Source of the DNA: Providencia rettgeri | GTDB lineage: Bacteria > Pseudomonadota > Gammaproteobacteria > Enterobacterales > Enterobacteriaceae | Reading direction: 5' to 3' | Length of the DNA stretch: 64,000 nucleotides | Assembly (NCBI GenBank): GCA_900455085.1 | Contig: UGTZ01000001.1 | Coordinates: 1,580,501-1,644,500 of the forward strand | Shown here: positions 1 through 8,620 of the stretch, one piece after another | Numbering within the stretch: the first letter of the stretch is position 1 | Layout: every line of letters starts with the position of its first letter | Notes under the pieces: generated by a model | Databases searched by the model: none | Told to the model about the DNA's origin: nothing | Seen by the model: the letters and a program-made list of their open reading frames with translations, nothing else | Program-made: the position numbers and the translations under genes

Positions 1-13
1 AATGCTTGTTCAT
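1..13 (-). CDS. Start of TpsA-type exoprotein (partial, runs off left edge)
   Basis: Only the first four codons (MNKH) are inside the window. An ATG at 13-11 on the minus strand follows a good ribosome binding site (AAAGGAATACCATC). It lies 78 bases downstream of the TpsB transporter stop in the same direction. In two-partner secretion loci the large secreted exoprotein (haemolysin, adhesin or CdiA) normally follows its TpsB gene, and such proteins often begin MNK. The identity of the exoprotein is inferred from position alone. Confidence 0.55.
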
Positions 14-91
14 GATGGTATTCCTTTAAAAACAGTGCAGACACAGGTAAAACTGAAAATGTTTATCGGCTATTAAATCAATAAAATACGA

Positions 92-1819
92 TTAAATTTC
101 AAGGTTGAGGCTAAAGCCTGCACTTGCACCGGAGGTCTCGAACTTTTTCGGCTTATATAACGGCACGCCGACAAACAGGTCGTAGCTTAAACGTGATGAA
201 ATTGAGCCGCGCAGCCCTAATGCGGTACCCGCAAGTTGATGCCCCACAAGGTATTTAGTGCTCTGGCCTTCAACACGCCCGTAGTCCGCTGCTAGATAGA
301 GTTCTTGCCCTTGAGAGAAAGCATTCCACGCCAGTTCGTTGCGCCATAACAGGCCTTTTTCACCCGACAGTACTTGCTCACCGTCAAAACCGCGGACAGT
401 ATAACGTCCGCCAATGGACATACGTTCTTGCGGTGTTAAGGCGTGCTGAGTCCATTGACCCCGTAAAGCGGTATTCCAGCGCCAAGGTTGTTCACCCAAC
501 GTGAAGGGCTGATTAAAACTGATGTCCCCAAGAATAATCCCCACGCGAGCGCTGCCGCTGTGGGTGTCTTCTTCAGGGGCTCTGCGTGCACCGTAGGCGC
601 CTGTGCCGCGACGCCAGTTAACATTGGCATCGAGAGTGGCATTGCCTAAGAAACTGCGCTGATTAACACCGACTTCCCATCCTGCGGTACGGCGCCGTTG
701 CTGCTCAATATCAATGTCATTGACCGCGTTACTGGCGGTTTTTCGGTAGGTACGTAAGTTAAGGGTGGTTTTATGGGTTTGGTCGCGAAACAGTAACCGT
801 GAAACGGTAAATTGTGCGGTATCGCTCTTGCCGCTATAACGCAGCACTTCGTTGGCATTGGGAATATTTTGGTGATAATGATATTCGTTGTAATTGGCGG
901 CAAAGCCCCAATTGCCAACAGGGATAAAGTAATTCAAGGTATAAGAATCGTTACCATAAGGCCCTTTATCGAATAAATCGTGGCTGATATTGGCATAAAA
1001 TATATCGTTTTGGGCAAACGGTGCATCAATGGCTAGCGTCGCAGAGCCTAAATAGCGCCCGGTACTTTTTGATCCGCTATCGTCCAAACTTAAGCTCAAT
1101 CGCACAGGGCGTTTTTCTTGCCAACTGACCACTAAGTCACTGGTGCCATCAACCGGGCCGGGTTCGATACGAATATCGGCAGTCACATTCGGCACGCGTT
1201 TAAAGTTTTCCAGCCCTTGCTCAATATCACGCAGATTCAGAATATCGCCTGAGGAAGCAGGAATGGCATTCCACAAGCGCCCACGCCATGAAGTGCCTTT
1301 ATCAAAACGAATGGCATTAATCCGCCCCGGCTGGAGCGTGAGGACTAATTCACCTTGGTTCAAGTCTTGTTCTTGTGCCATCACTCGGGTGGTGACATAC
1401 CCTTTTTCTAAAATGGCATTTTGGACTTTATTGAGGACCAACAAAATCCCTTGGCTACCTAAACATTGGCCTTTAGCCTCGTTAACGGCCTTTAGCGCCC
1501 ATTGAAAATCGGCAGCGGACTCACCATCAAGGCGAATAGTGGAAATGGTAAAGCAGGGTTGCTCATTTTGCGGATAATCAGGCAGTGACAAATCAGGCTG
1601 TTGAATGCGCGTATCCACAACAGGGTTGTTCTGCTGCTGTAACATGCGCTCACGTTCTTGCTGACGTTGTTGCTCGCGCGCATCAATAGAAAGCGCTTGG
1701 TTGACGGGGTCAGCCAATAATGGTGCTGAAATAAACCATAGACTGAGTAAACTCCATTTTAGGAGCGATTTTTTTTCGTGTTGTTTTCCATCAACACACG
1801 GTAATACGTCTTCCTGCAT
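92..1819 (-). CDS. TpsB-family outer membrane transporter (ShlB/FhaC/HecB/CdiB type)
   Basis: This is a 575-aa transporter that exports a partner exoprotein across the outer membrane by two-partner secretion. The N-terminus has a hydrophobic signal-like stretch at about residues 20-37 (LLKWSLLSLWFISAPLLA). A Gln/Arg/Glu-rich helix like the plug helix H1 of FhaC follows. A POTRA domain comes next (about 85-165), with two cysteines, the motif KGYVTTRV and the ending GELVLTLQPGRI typical of the family. The rest is a predicted 16-strand barrel including the conserved IGGRYTVRGFDGE segment (L6 loop RGF motif) and a C-terminal aromatic/hydrophobic strand. Length is normal. The first ATG has no strong ribosome binding site, but I see no better start. 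The exoprotein begins just downstream. Haemolysin, adhesin and CDI roles cannot be separated from this gene alone. Confidence 0.88.
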   Translation of the reverse strand: MQEDVLPCVDGKQHEKKSLLKWSLLSLWFISAPLLADPVNQALSIDAREQQRQQERERMLQQQNNPVVDTRIQQPDLSLPDYPQNEQPCFTISTIRLDGESAADFQWALKAVNEAKGQCLGSQGILLVLNKVQNAILEKGYVTTRVMAQEQDLNQGELVLTLQPGRINAIRFDKGTSWRGRLWNAIPASSGDILNLRDIEQGLENFKRVPNVTADIRIEPGPVDGTSDLVVSWQEKRPVRLSLSLDDSGSKSTGRYLGSATLAIDAPFAQNDIFYANISHDLFDKGPYGNDSYTLNYFIPVGNWGFAANYNEYHYHQNIPNANEVLRYSGKSDTAQFTVSRLLFRDQTHKTTLNLRTYRKTASNAVNDIDIEQQRRRTAGWEVGVNQRSFLGNATLDANVNWRRGTGAYGARRAPEEDTHSGSARVGIILGDISFNQPFTLGEQPWRWNTALRGQWTQHALTPQERMSIGGRYTVRGFDGEQVLSGEKGLLWRNELAWNAFSQGQELYLAADYGRVEGQSTKYLVGHQLAGTALGLRGSISSRLSYDLFVGVPLYKPKKFETSGASAGFSLNLEI

Positions 1820-2355
1820 GGATATTAGCCTAATTCATGAATCAACAAATGTATTTATCTAACTCAATGAATTAAGGCGGTGCGCGGCGCCAGTGATGAA
1901 ATGTCGGTTCAGGGCATCCTTGCTAATGCATCCACAAATCCGTTACTAAGCTAAGTAAAAGTGGGCTTAAGGTTCGGACTAAGGGACAACTTACTTTCAT
2001 TGAGAAAGTTATCTTAAGTTAAATTTATTGTTAACATTTACATAAACTGACAAGAAGGACAATAAGATGAAATCGCATTTTTTGGTAAATAAAATTTAAT
2101 ATCAGCTTTTAATTCCGTGATGGGTATTTATTGGTGATTAGAACTGGATTTTCGATTTATACAGAATTTAAATTTAATGAGTGTAGAATGTTTACTATTC
2201 GACATACACAATAATACTTATTATTTTATAATAAACTCTTTTTTATTGTGACATAAATAATTAACTCACTATTTTTATCTGATTTTTGTTGCTGTATACG
2301 TGTGATGATAAGGATATTTTTACCTTATTAGCAATAAACAGATTGGGGAGATGGT
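1820..2355. other. Divergent intergenic region, AT-rich
   Basis: This stretch separates the TpsB gene (minus) from the CoiA-like gene (plus). It is strongly AT-rich, especially at 2030-2300. I see no convincing open frame, RNA gene or repeat. Promoters for both flanking genes must lie here, but no element is clear enough to name. A ribosome binding site (GGGGAG at about 2345) precedes the plus-strand gene. Confidence 0.5.
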
Positions 2356-3288
2356 ATGGCAAAAGGTTTAAAAATGTTTTTTGCTAGGCAATCTAAAAAC
2401 GATGATCAATTGGTTTCTATTTCTGCGATTACAAAAGACAGTAAAGATGGGCTTATTTGCGAGTATTGCGATGCGAATGTGATTTGGGTAGATTCTTTTG
2501 TGCGTTTAGGTAGAACGATATCGCCATATTTACGCTTAGGCCCTAATCAAGAACATTCTGCTTCATGCAAAAATAATGTTAGAACGGCGGTAGAAGTATT
2601 GGTTGCAAAGTCTACAAATATTGAAGATACCAAAGATATTTTTCTTTCAGATCAAGGTACATTCACATTTCGGATGAATGTATTGTTAGAGGCTGAATCA
2701 GATTTCAAACGAGCAAAAAAAGCGTATGAAGATGAATGTGATAGTGAAATCCGGGAGCGTAAAAGTCGAGAGTATAAGGTATCCGAGAGAAGGCTTTCTA
2801 ATTATTTTAACTCAGCAGCAGGAATAGCAAAAATTTGGGAAAGAATAGAAGAGAGTTCAGATAAAAAGCTGTTATCTGAACTTGTCGTTATCGAATTTAA
2901 TGGCAAAAAAATCAAATGGAATAGTTTTTTTTATGATGAAAGTCGATATCCTATTTTGCATAAAAAAGGGGATGGAATTGAGCATCCCGTCGCTATTGCT
3001 TTTACCGTGAAGGAAACAAGCAAACATATAGATACTGATAGCTCAAATTTTTATACAGTCAAAGGGGACAAGTACATTGTCCATTCGGCTGAAAAACAAG
3101 TAATACATTATGTACCGTCATTAAATGCTCATACAGATGATTATTTTAATAACTTACAAGAGGGAGATGAGCTTATTATTATTGGTAAACCTAAGTGCCC
3201 AATAGGAGAACCTTGGCGTCATCTTATTTATAAAAATCTAAAATTTTGGGTATCGAATGAAAAACAACTGACAAAGCTAAGTGAATAA
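2356..3288 (+). CDS. CoiA-like zinc-motif protein of unknown function
   Basis: This is a 310-aa protein without signal peptide or membrane segment. Near the N-terminus it has CEYC followed about 30 residues later by H-x4-C (residues about 36-72), with the intervening text ending YLRLGPNQEHSASC. That C-x2-C / H-x4-C arrangement resembles the N-terminal zinc site of CoiA-like proteins. A charged, probably coiled-coil segment follows (about 115-150, rich in Glu, Lys and Arg), then a C-terminal half I do not recognise. Start: ATG with GGGGAG nine bases upstream. It precedes the soluble FtsK-like gene by about 45 bases in the same direction, so the two are probably co-transcribed. Function unknown; the CoiA resemblance covers only the zinc motif. 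Confidence 0.6.
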   Translation: MAKGLKMFFARQSKNDDQLVSISAITKDSKDGLICEYCDANVIWVDSFVRLGRTISPYLRLGPNQEHSASCKNNVRTAVEVLVAKSTNIEDTKDIFLSDQGTFTFRMNVLLEAESDFKRAKKAYEDECDSEIRERKSREYKVSERRLSNYFNSAAGIAKIWERIEESSDKKLLSELVVIEFNGKKIKWNSFFYDESRYPILHKKGDGIEHPVAIAFTVKETSKHIDTDSSNFYTVKGDKYIVHSAEKQVIHYVPSLNAHTDDYFNNLQEGDELIIIGKPKCPIGEPWRHLIYKNLKFWVSNEKQLTKLSE

Positions 3289-3333
3289 CGCCTTTAGTAT
3301 TTCTGGTTGTTTCATGTTTAGGAGAGAGTAGTG

Positions 3334-4773
3334 ATGCAACCATTTATTTATACCTCTGAACTTTGCTGGTCACCTCAAGAATTAGACTCAATGGCCCAAG
3401 CGATTGAATCTTGCTTTTTGCAATACCAAATAAAAGGTGAGGTTGTCGGTTATGATGAAGGTGCAACATTTACACTCTTTAGAATCGAACTGGGCAGAGG
3501 TATAAAAGCCTCTCAAGTGACAGCAGTAGTGCCAGAATTGTGTCGTTCCCTTAGTGTCATTGATATAAAATTTATTGATTTTATTGCGGGTACACCTTAT
3601 ATCGGATTGCGAGTGACCAATACCTATCGTAGAGCGGTGCCTTTTGTTGAATGCTTTAATCAATGGTGCGGAAACAATGGGCTGTCTTCGCTTTCTATCA
3701 TGTTAGGAGAAGATATTATAGGGGATCCAGTTGGCTGGGATTTAGCTCAAATGCCACATTTACTTATTGCAGGTGTGACACGCTCAGGCAAGTCAATGTT
3801 AATGCATTCCTTGGTAATGAGCATTTTATACAGAAACTCGCCGGATAAAGTTCGCTTTGTGATGTTTGATACAAGCCAGCTTGAACTCAGTTTATACAAC
3901 GATATACCCCACTTATTATTTCCTTCCGCTTCTGATCCCGTTGAATCAATAAAGCCATTAACGTTTTTGGTTAATGAGTCAAGGCGTAGACAAAAATTAT
4001 TTGGAGCATTAAATCAACGTAATTTGAGTGGATACAATAAGGTAATATCAAATGCGAAAGAGTTAGGTAGGCCTATACCTGATCCCTTCTGGCGTCCTAA
4101 TGAGAATTATAGTGAGCATCCTTATTTAGGCTATGAGCCTGAAATTATTGTTTGTGTTGATGATTACGCCCAACTCATTGGTGAGTATAAACAAATAGGG
4201 GAAATGTTAGTTCTATTGAGCCAGCAAGGTCATGCGGTTGGTATTCATCTAATTCTAACGACTCGCAGCCCTTTATCCACCAGTATCGGTTCACAGCTTC
4301 GAATTAATATCCCTACGCGTATTGCTCTTTCTGTATCATCTAGAGCTGACTCTAATTTAATCCTTGATCAGTATGGTGCAGAATTACTATTTGGTTTGGG
4401 GGATATGCTATTCGCATCACCGAATTTATCTGAACCGACTAGGATTCAAGGTGCTTATGTGAGTGATTCAGATATCAGGGATACAGTCGATTATTGTAAA
4501 CGATGGGGAAGCGCGAGTTATCTTAATTTTTATGGGGATGCCCAGAATGGAGATGTGGCAGAGGAAGAACTTGATCCATTATTTGATCAAGCAACTGAGT
4601 ATGTTGTAGAAAAACAGCGCGTTTATATTTCAGGGATCCAGCGGCAGTTCCGGATCGGTTACAATAGAGCCGCAATGATTGTAGAGCAGTTAGAATTACA
4701 AGGCATAGTTAGTGAACAAGACCACAATGGTAATCGTGAGGTATTAGCTCCACCAGCTCCACCGTATGAGTAG
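3334..4773 (+). CDS. Soluble FtsK-like DNA translocase (alpha-beta-gamma only)
   Basis: This 479-aa protein matches the C-terminal motor of cell-division FtsK over its whole length but lacks the four membrane segments and the long linker. The alpha-like domain (about 1-110) contains RSLSVIDIKF and GTPYIGLRV. The beta RecA-like domain has Walker A GVTRSGKS (about 147-154) and a Walker B strand ending IIVCVDDYAQL (about 270-280), where chromosomal FtsK has VDEFADL. The gamma winged helix (about 430-470) keeps ISGIQRQFRIGYNRAA and GIVSEQDHNGNREVLAP, nearly the FtsK recognition helix. Start chosen at the ATG 7 bases after GGAGAG; a GTG lies one codon earlier. Its neighbours are mobile-element genes. 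It probably moves or handles DNA in the cytoplasm; the actual role is unknown. Confidence 0.85.
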   Translation: MQPFIYTSELCWSPQELDSMAQAIESCFLQYQIKGEVVGYDEGATFTLFRIELGRGIKASQVTAVVPELCRSLSVIDIKFIDFIAGTPYIGLRVTNTYRRAVPFVECFNQWCGNNGLSSLSIMLGEDIIGDPVGWDLAQMPHLLIAGVTRSGKSMLMHSLVMSILYRNSPDKVRFVMFDTSQLELSLYNDIPHLLFPSASDPVESIKPLTFLVNESRRRQKLFGALNQRNLSGYNKVISNAKELGRPIPDPFWRPNENYSEHPYLGYEPEIIVCVDDYAQLIGEYKQIGEMLVLLSQQGHAVGIHLILTTRSPLSTSIGSQLRINIPTRIALSVSSRADSNLILDQYGAELLFGLGDMLFASPNLSEPTRIQGAYVSDSDIRDTVDYCKRWGSASYLNFYGDAQNGDVAEEELDPLFDQATEYVVEKQRVYISGIQRQFRIGYNRAAMIVEQLELQGIVSEQDHNGNREVLAPPAPPYE

Positions 4774-4796
4774 CTACTAATATCGATTATTGTATA

Positions 4797-4814
4797 GGTG
4801 GCCCTAAGGCCACC
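4797..4814. terminator. Hairpin between convergent genes
   Basis: A 7-bp perfect stem (GGTGGCC / GGCCACC) with a 4-base loop lies between the stop of the FtsK-like gene and the end of the convergent Gp2-like gene. No T-run follows on either strand, so it is a weak terminator at best. Confidence 0.4.
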
Positions 4815-4821
4815 ATAAATA

Positions 4822-5440
4822 TCAATACTGGCTACGCCCTAAACTACGACGCACAGGGCTGTACTGCTTGGAGTATTCTTTTGCTAAATAACTCAAACGT
4901 TTCATGACTAATTGGTAATCTTCAGAAAATGATGCTGAAAGTTTATTTAAGCAATATCGACAGTTTTCTGGGTAGTGTACTAATGCTCCAGTATCGATAA
5001 TAGGGTCTAATTCGAGCTGTAATGCATTGTACCAAGCTTTGGTGATCATGGTCCGTTAAACTAGGCTCGAACAAATTGTAATCCCCTAAATGGTAGTATG
5101 CGTCTTTATTGAAGACTAAAAATACATGATAGTGAGGGAGTGTCGCTGTTGCGATTTCTTTTACCCACATATAACGCATATTGTTTTCAAAAGTACGTTT
5201 ACCTTGAACCTCTTTACGGTGTTGATCGTGCTTAAGTTTAGCTTTTAAGGAATCAGTAAATCGGGATATAGGACTCCCTTCTAAATAAGGAAAGCAGGTC
5301 GGCATATCGCCATTATCGATAATAGGCGGAAAGTGAAGGTCAACTCGTATTACCGTGATACGAGGGTATTCCTTTAAAGCATAGTTCAATGTATCAGAAA
5401 TGCATTCTAGATAAAATTCATTATATTCATTTTTAGACAT
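4822..5440 (-). CDS. Inovirus Gp2/YagK-YfjJ family protein, frame-broken
   Basis: Two overlapping frames together encode one protein of about 205 aa. The first frame (from the ATG at 5440, MSKNEYNEF) carries TLPHYHVFLVFNKDAYYHLGDYNLFEPSL. The second (from about 5049) carries AWYNALQLELD and LSYLAKEYSKQYSP up to the stop. The family reads these continuously, and removing one C from the CC at about 5053 joins them. The HYH triad with downstream tyrosines resembles a HUH replication-initiation site, as in filamentous-phage Gp2; that resemblance is inference. Start at MSKN is preferred because GGAATACTC precedes it and the family starts near here. In P4-like satellites such proteins accompany AlpA and an integrase, as in this window. 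Confidence 0.75.
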
Positions 5441-5641
5441 GAGTATTCCATAGGGTAATATTAACTTACCCTTTAATATGATTAAAGTAATATCGGGATA
5501 GGGCAAAGGATCTGCCTTATCCCTTCTTGCACGATTTAGTTAATAAAGTTAAAAATAGTTTTTATTAAATTAGATGTTGTCTCCTTGGTGGTTTTTTATG
5601 TAATGCATTCCCACTATAGTTTTCATTATTTGTTTAGCTAT

Positions 5642-5667
5642 GATAGATGGTATATATAATACCTATC
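5642..5667. promoter_or_regulatory. Possible operator palindrome upstream of Gp2-like gene
   Basis: GGTAT at 5649-5653 pairs with ATACC at 5659-5663 around an AT loop, flanked by GATAG and CTATC. It lies in the roughly 300-base gap between the Gp2-like gene and the resolvase-like gene, both on the minus strand, so it could be an operator for the former. No binding protein is known. Confidence 0.25.
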
Positions 5668-5738
5668 CAACACGAAAACTATATTTATAGTCGCGCTGTA
5701 ACTGCATTTTCTATTAATTAATGACTCTGGAGTTAGTC

Positions 5739-6323
5739 CTATTCGAAAATATTTTTATTCCAGTGGCGCTTTATAGTTGAAAGACTAATGTTAAGCTTGT
5801 TTGCTATCTCGCGTTGTTTATATCCCTTGCACCTTAGCTCGTAAATATAATCCTTATACTTACTTCCTGCTGGTCGACCTAATGACTTATTTTGGGATAA
5901 CGAAATGTAATGTCGCCTGCTTAGTTTTAGTATTTTATAGCTTCCATCTAAATCGTTTAATAGATTCAGCACGTCTAGCAAGAAAAACTTCTGCTCAAAT
6001 ATATTCGTGATAGACTGATTAAGGATGATAACAGCCATACCAAGTTCGTGGCATCGAGATAAAATCTGTGTAGCCTGCTGAATATTATTTCCTATATCAT
6101 CGAGACTACTTGTTATTAAAGTGTCTTCTGGTGTTAAAATATGGTCAATATGTTCCATAAGTTGTGGTGGAGGAAGTTTCACATCAAGCAATGGTTGACG
6201 TTCAATGATGATATTATCCTTAACCTCAGGGTAAAACGTGACAATTTCCTGTGTGTATTGCTCAAGATTTGCTAAGGCATCACTGTCATCATGTCTTACT
6301 CGGATGTATGCATAATGGCTCAT
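5739..6323 (-). CDS. Resolvase-like protein without catalytic residues, with C-terminal HTH
   Basis: This is a 194-aa protein with the fold signature of the serine recombinase N-terminal domain: YIRVRHDDSDA at residues 6-16, LTPEDTLITSSLDDIGNN at about 63-80, then a helix and ELGMAVIIL. A C-terminal helix-turn-helix follows (about 150-190; GRPAGSKYKDYI, then REIANKLNISLSTIKRHW). In active resolvases the first motif is Y-x-R-V-S, whose Ser is the nucleophile; here that position is Arg10. The LDRLGR arginines are replaced by Asp76 and Asn79. I infer that it binds DNA but cannot recombine, so it is probably a regulator. It lies between the Gp2-like and ribbon-helix-helix genes, all minus strand. 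Confidence in the family is good; the role is inferred. Confidence 0.75.
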   Translation of the reverse strand: MSHYAYIRVRHDDSDALANLEQYTQEIVTFYPEVKDNIIIERQPLLDVKLPPPQLMEHIDHILTPEDTLITSSLDDIGNNIQQATQILSRCHELGMAVIILNQSITNIFEQKFFLLDVLNLLNDLDGSYKILKLSRRHYISLSQNKSLGRPAGSKYKDYIYELRCKGYKQREIANKLNISLSTIKRHWNKNIFE

Positions 6324-6362
6324 TTTATTCCCTTAGGTATCAAAAAACGCATTAATGACCTG

Positions 6363-7100
6363 TTATAGTGGGTTTATGATTATGGTGTTTGAGCTTTTGT
6401 CTATTCTTTTGTTGGCATTGTTCCTATCAATAACCCCAATTAGAATGCATTGATGGTTTGTGTGATAAATCGGTATAAAAGCCTCATAGGTATGTTTTAA
6501 CTGTACCTTACTTTTCTTTATCGCTTCTTCAATGCCAAAAAAAACAATATCATTCATCGGTATGTTAATGATCCCATTAAAGTCAAAAACGTAATTTTTA
6601 TACTCAGTATTTTTAATTAAAATTGTATTTGATAATCCACCTGCTTTATGTAGCTTATAGTGAACATGCCTATCAGTGTAAATAAAGATGTCTTTCTTAA
6701 TATTGGGTTCGCTAATATAGTGCTCTAGTTCTTCTTGAATGCTTATTTTTTCTTTGAGACCAACTTTAGGACTTTTAAATGCATGAGGATAAGCATGTTG
6801 ATCAATAATGACACCTTTTTCTATTATGTGCGTTTGCCATATATCTAAAAGATATTCAGCTAAAGAAAATGTCGATGCTTTTCCTTGATAATTCATTGAA
6901 GATTTATCTGGGGAAAATAATTTACTTTCAAGCTCGTTAGTTAATTGAGTGTATTGGTTTATCTCTGAAAGTAATGGGCAAGCACTCTTTAATATACTAG
7001 ATATTAAAGATGAACGTGAAGTTTTATGCTTACAGCAGTACTCATCTATCTGTTTTAAACTGTTTTCATTTTTTACAGTAATAGTTATCCGTTGAGACAT
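6363..7100 (-). CDS. Ribbon-helix-helix-like protein of unknown function
   Basis: This is a 245-aa protein. The first 45 residues look like a ribbon-helix-helix DNA-binding domain: a basic strand RITITVKN, then helices LKQIDEYCCKH and SRSSLISSILKSA. The remaining 200 residues are unrecognised; they are rich in beta-type segments such as DIFIYTDRHVHYKLHK and CILIGVIDRNN. There is no signal peptide or membrane segment. It lies downstream of alpA and upstream of the resolvase-like gene on the same strand, so it is probably part of the element's early region. Possibly an autoregulator with a ligand- or nucleic-acid-binding C-terminus; this is not shown by the sequence. Confidence 0.5.
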   Translation of the reverse strand: MSQRITITVKNENSLKQIDEYCCKHKTSRSSLISSILKSACPLLSEINQYTQLTNELESKLFSPDKSSMNYQGKASTFSLAEYLLDIWQTHIIEKGVIIDQHAYPHAFKSPKVGLKEKISIQEELEHYISEPNIKKDIFIYTDRHVHYKLHKAGGLSNTILIKNTEYKNYVFDFNGIINIPMNDIVFFGIEEAIKKSKVQLKHTYEAFIPIYHTNHQCILIGVIDRNNANKRIDKSSNTIIINPL

Positions 7101-7263
7101 GATAATTATCCTCTCTTAAGTTTTGTATAAATAAATTTTAACGTTATCGAATAGTCAATATTCGATAATTTAGGCCAGTTTTGGTTTTACTTCTTTAACT
7201 TCTTCACAATAATAAACATTCTCAATAAAACATTAATATCGTTAATGATAAAATGATGACTAG

Positions 7264-7470
7264 CTAAGTTGACTCTCGTTGAAGTAACCAATCGTTGATT
7301 TCGGATTCGATCCAACCAACAGATTGCTTCCCTAATTTTTTTTGTTTAGGAAACGTTGGGTCATACCTTGGTGATGTTGGGTTGATCCAGTCATAGATGG
7401 TGGAACGACCGATACCAATGCGTTCGATTACAGTGGGTAGTCGAAGAATCATGATATTGGATTGATTCAT
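7264..7470 (-). CDS. AlpA-family excisionase/transcriptional regulator
   Basis: This is a 68-aa protein of typical AlpA size. It has a MerR-like winged helix: LRLPTVIERIGIGRSTIYDWI forms the first helices, with GRSTIYDWI the recognition helix. The PTFPKQKKLGKQSVGWIESEINDWL wing segment is close to the family consensus. AlpA proteins bind near att sites and activate integrase and excision in CP4-57 and P4-like elements. The cognate integrase may be the P4-type gene at 17285-18525, some 10 kb away and on the same strand; this pairing is inferred. It is the first gene of a minus-strand run and is divergent from the gene at 7587. Confidence 0.9.
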   Translation of the reverse strand: MNQSNIMILRLPTVIERIGIGRSTIYDWINPTSPRYDPTFPKQKKLGKQSVGWIESEINDWLLQREST

Positions 7471-7586
7471 AGTGTGATTTCCTCTACTTATTAAGTTATG
7501 TCTAAGTTTGTAATAGCTATTTTATTGCGGCTTAGGGATGAAAAATATGGTGGAAGCAAAAATAATATTGAGGGTGTTTTAAGTTT

Positions 7587-8389
7587 ATGATTTAATTGAT
7601 TTAATACGTGTCGTTTGTAAGGCTACTGAAAGTAAACAAGCACAATTTCATGATGAAATAAAAAAAAGAGGGTGGAGGGGTTTACGAGCTGATTCAACGT
7701 TAAAAGTTTTAGGTATGTTGAATGGGGAAGATGATGAAGTTAAAAAGTATGCAGCGGAGTTATATGCCAAAATATCAAATAATAAAGACCCAGTAGGTAG
7801 TTATCGCAGACGAGTTAGGAGTCTGCATCTTAAATTTAATGATAAAGATAAAGGCGTTAATGTTTATCTTTTAAACAGTGTATTTTGGTCAAGTGTTAAC
7901 TTTCAATTAGCGATGAATTTTTATGAAAGAAATACCCCATTCCAGCATAAAGTTGTCGTTGTTGAGTGTTTAATGCAAAGTCTAGAGGTGCTAAGCGAGA
8001 GCTTTGGATTAGGCGTTTATAGTTATTTTAGTGAAGATTTAAATCGATTGAATAGACAACGATCTGAGGCGGCTAAAAAGGGAATCCGAACTAGGAGTGA
8101 TGGCTACGCTAAAATAAGACAAAAAGCATGTGAGTTGTTGCTTGAATCGAACCCTAAGTCTTTAAAATGGAAAAACAAAACTGTTGCAGCAAAAATAATT
8201 ACAGAAGATTTATGGGGGTATATTGAATTAGTAAAAAATAAATATCCACAAATAGAGATCAAATATGATGATTTAACTAACAAAATTGTCAATTGGTCTA
8301 GAGATTACGATGATGTCAGAGCTGCCATGGAGGAAGTAGCTATAACCAGAAAGTATAAAAAGAAAAATGCTAAGAAAAGATCTAAGTGA
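7587..8389 (+). CDS. Unknown protein upstream of the Avs-like gene; start region frame-broken
   Basis: No family recognised. The clear ATG at 7715 gives 224 aa, but the same frame stays open upstream to 7583 with protein-like content (KATESKQAQFHDEIKKRG, RADSTLKVLG). There is no start codon there. An ATG at 7587 is one base out of phase; adding one T to the TTT at 7591-7593 would link it, giving about 267 aa starting MILIDLIRVV. This matches the homopolymer errors seen elsewhere. The C-terminus is very basic (YKKKNAKKRSK), suggesting nucleic-acid binding. It precedes the large STAND gene by 230 bases on the same strand, so it may be a defence partner or a separate gene. Confidence 0.55.
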
Positions 8390-8430
8390 GTATGATTAAA
8401 TAAATCAGTTTTGATAGTTATGTTGATATG

Positions 8431-8465
8431 CTATTGGTTTAGTTCTGGTTTTTCTGAACCAATAG
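8431..8465. repeat. 12-bp inverted repeat upstream of Avs-like gene
   Basis: CTATTGGTTTAG at 8431-8442 and CTGAACCAATAG at 8454-8465 form a 12-bp stem with one G-T pair and an 11-base loop. No T-run follows, so a terminator is unlikely. It sits about 155 bases before the STAND gene and could be an operator or an mRNA structure. Confidence 0.5.
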
Positions 8466-8620
8466 TGTTACGACAGTTAGGCTGATCATAAATTTATTAG
8501 TCTTTACTGTGATTGTTCTACTCATTCTATACCTTATACATGCACTATTAGCTCAATTCGATATAATAGTTTCACTTTCGGCAATTTAAGTGCCAATATT
8601 TTCGTTAAAAAGTCTAAGCC

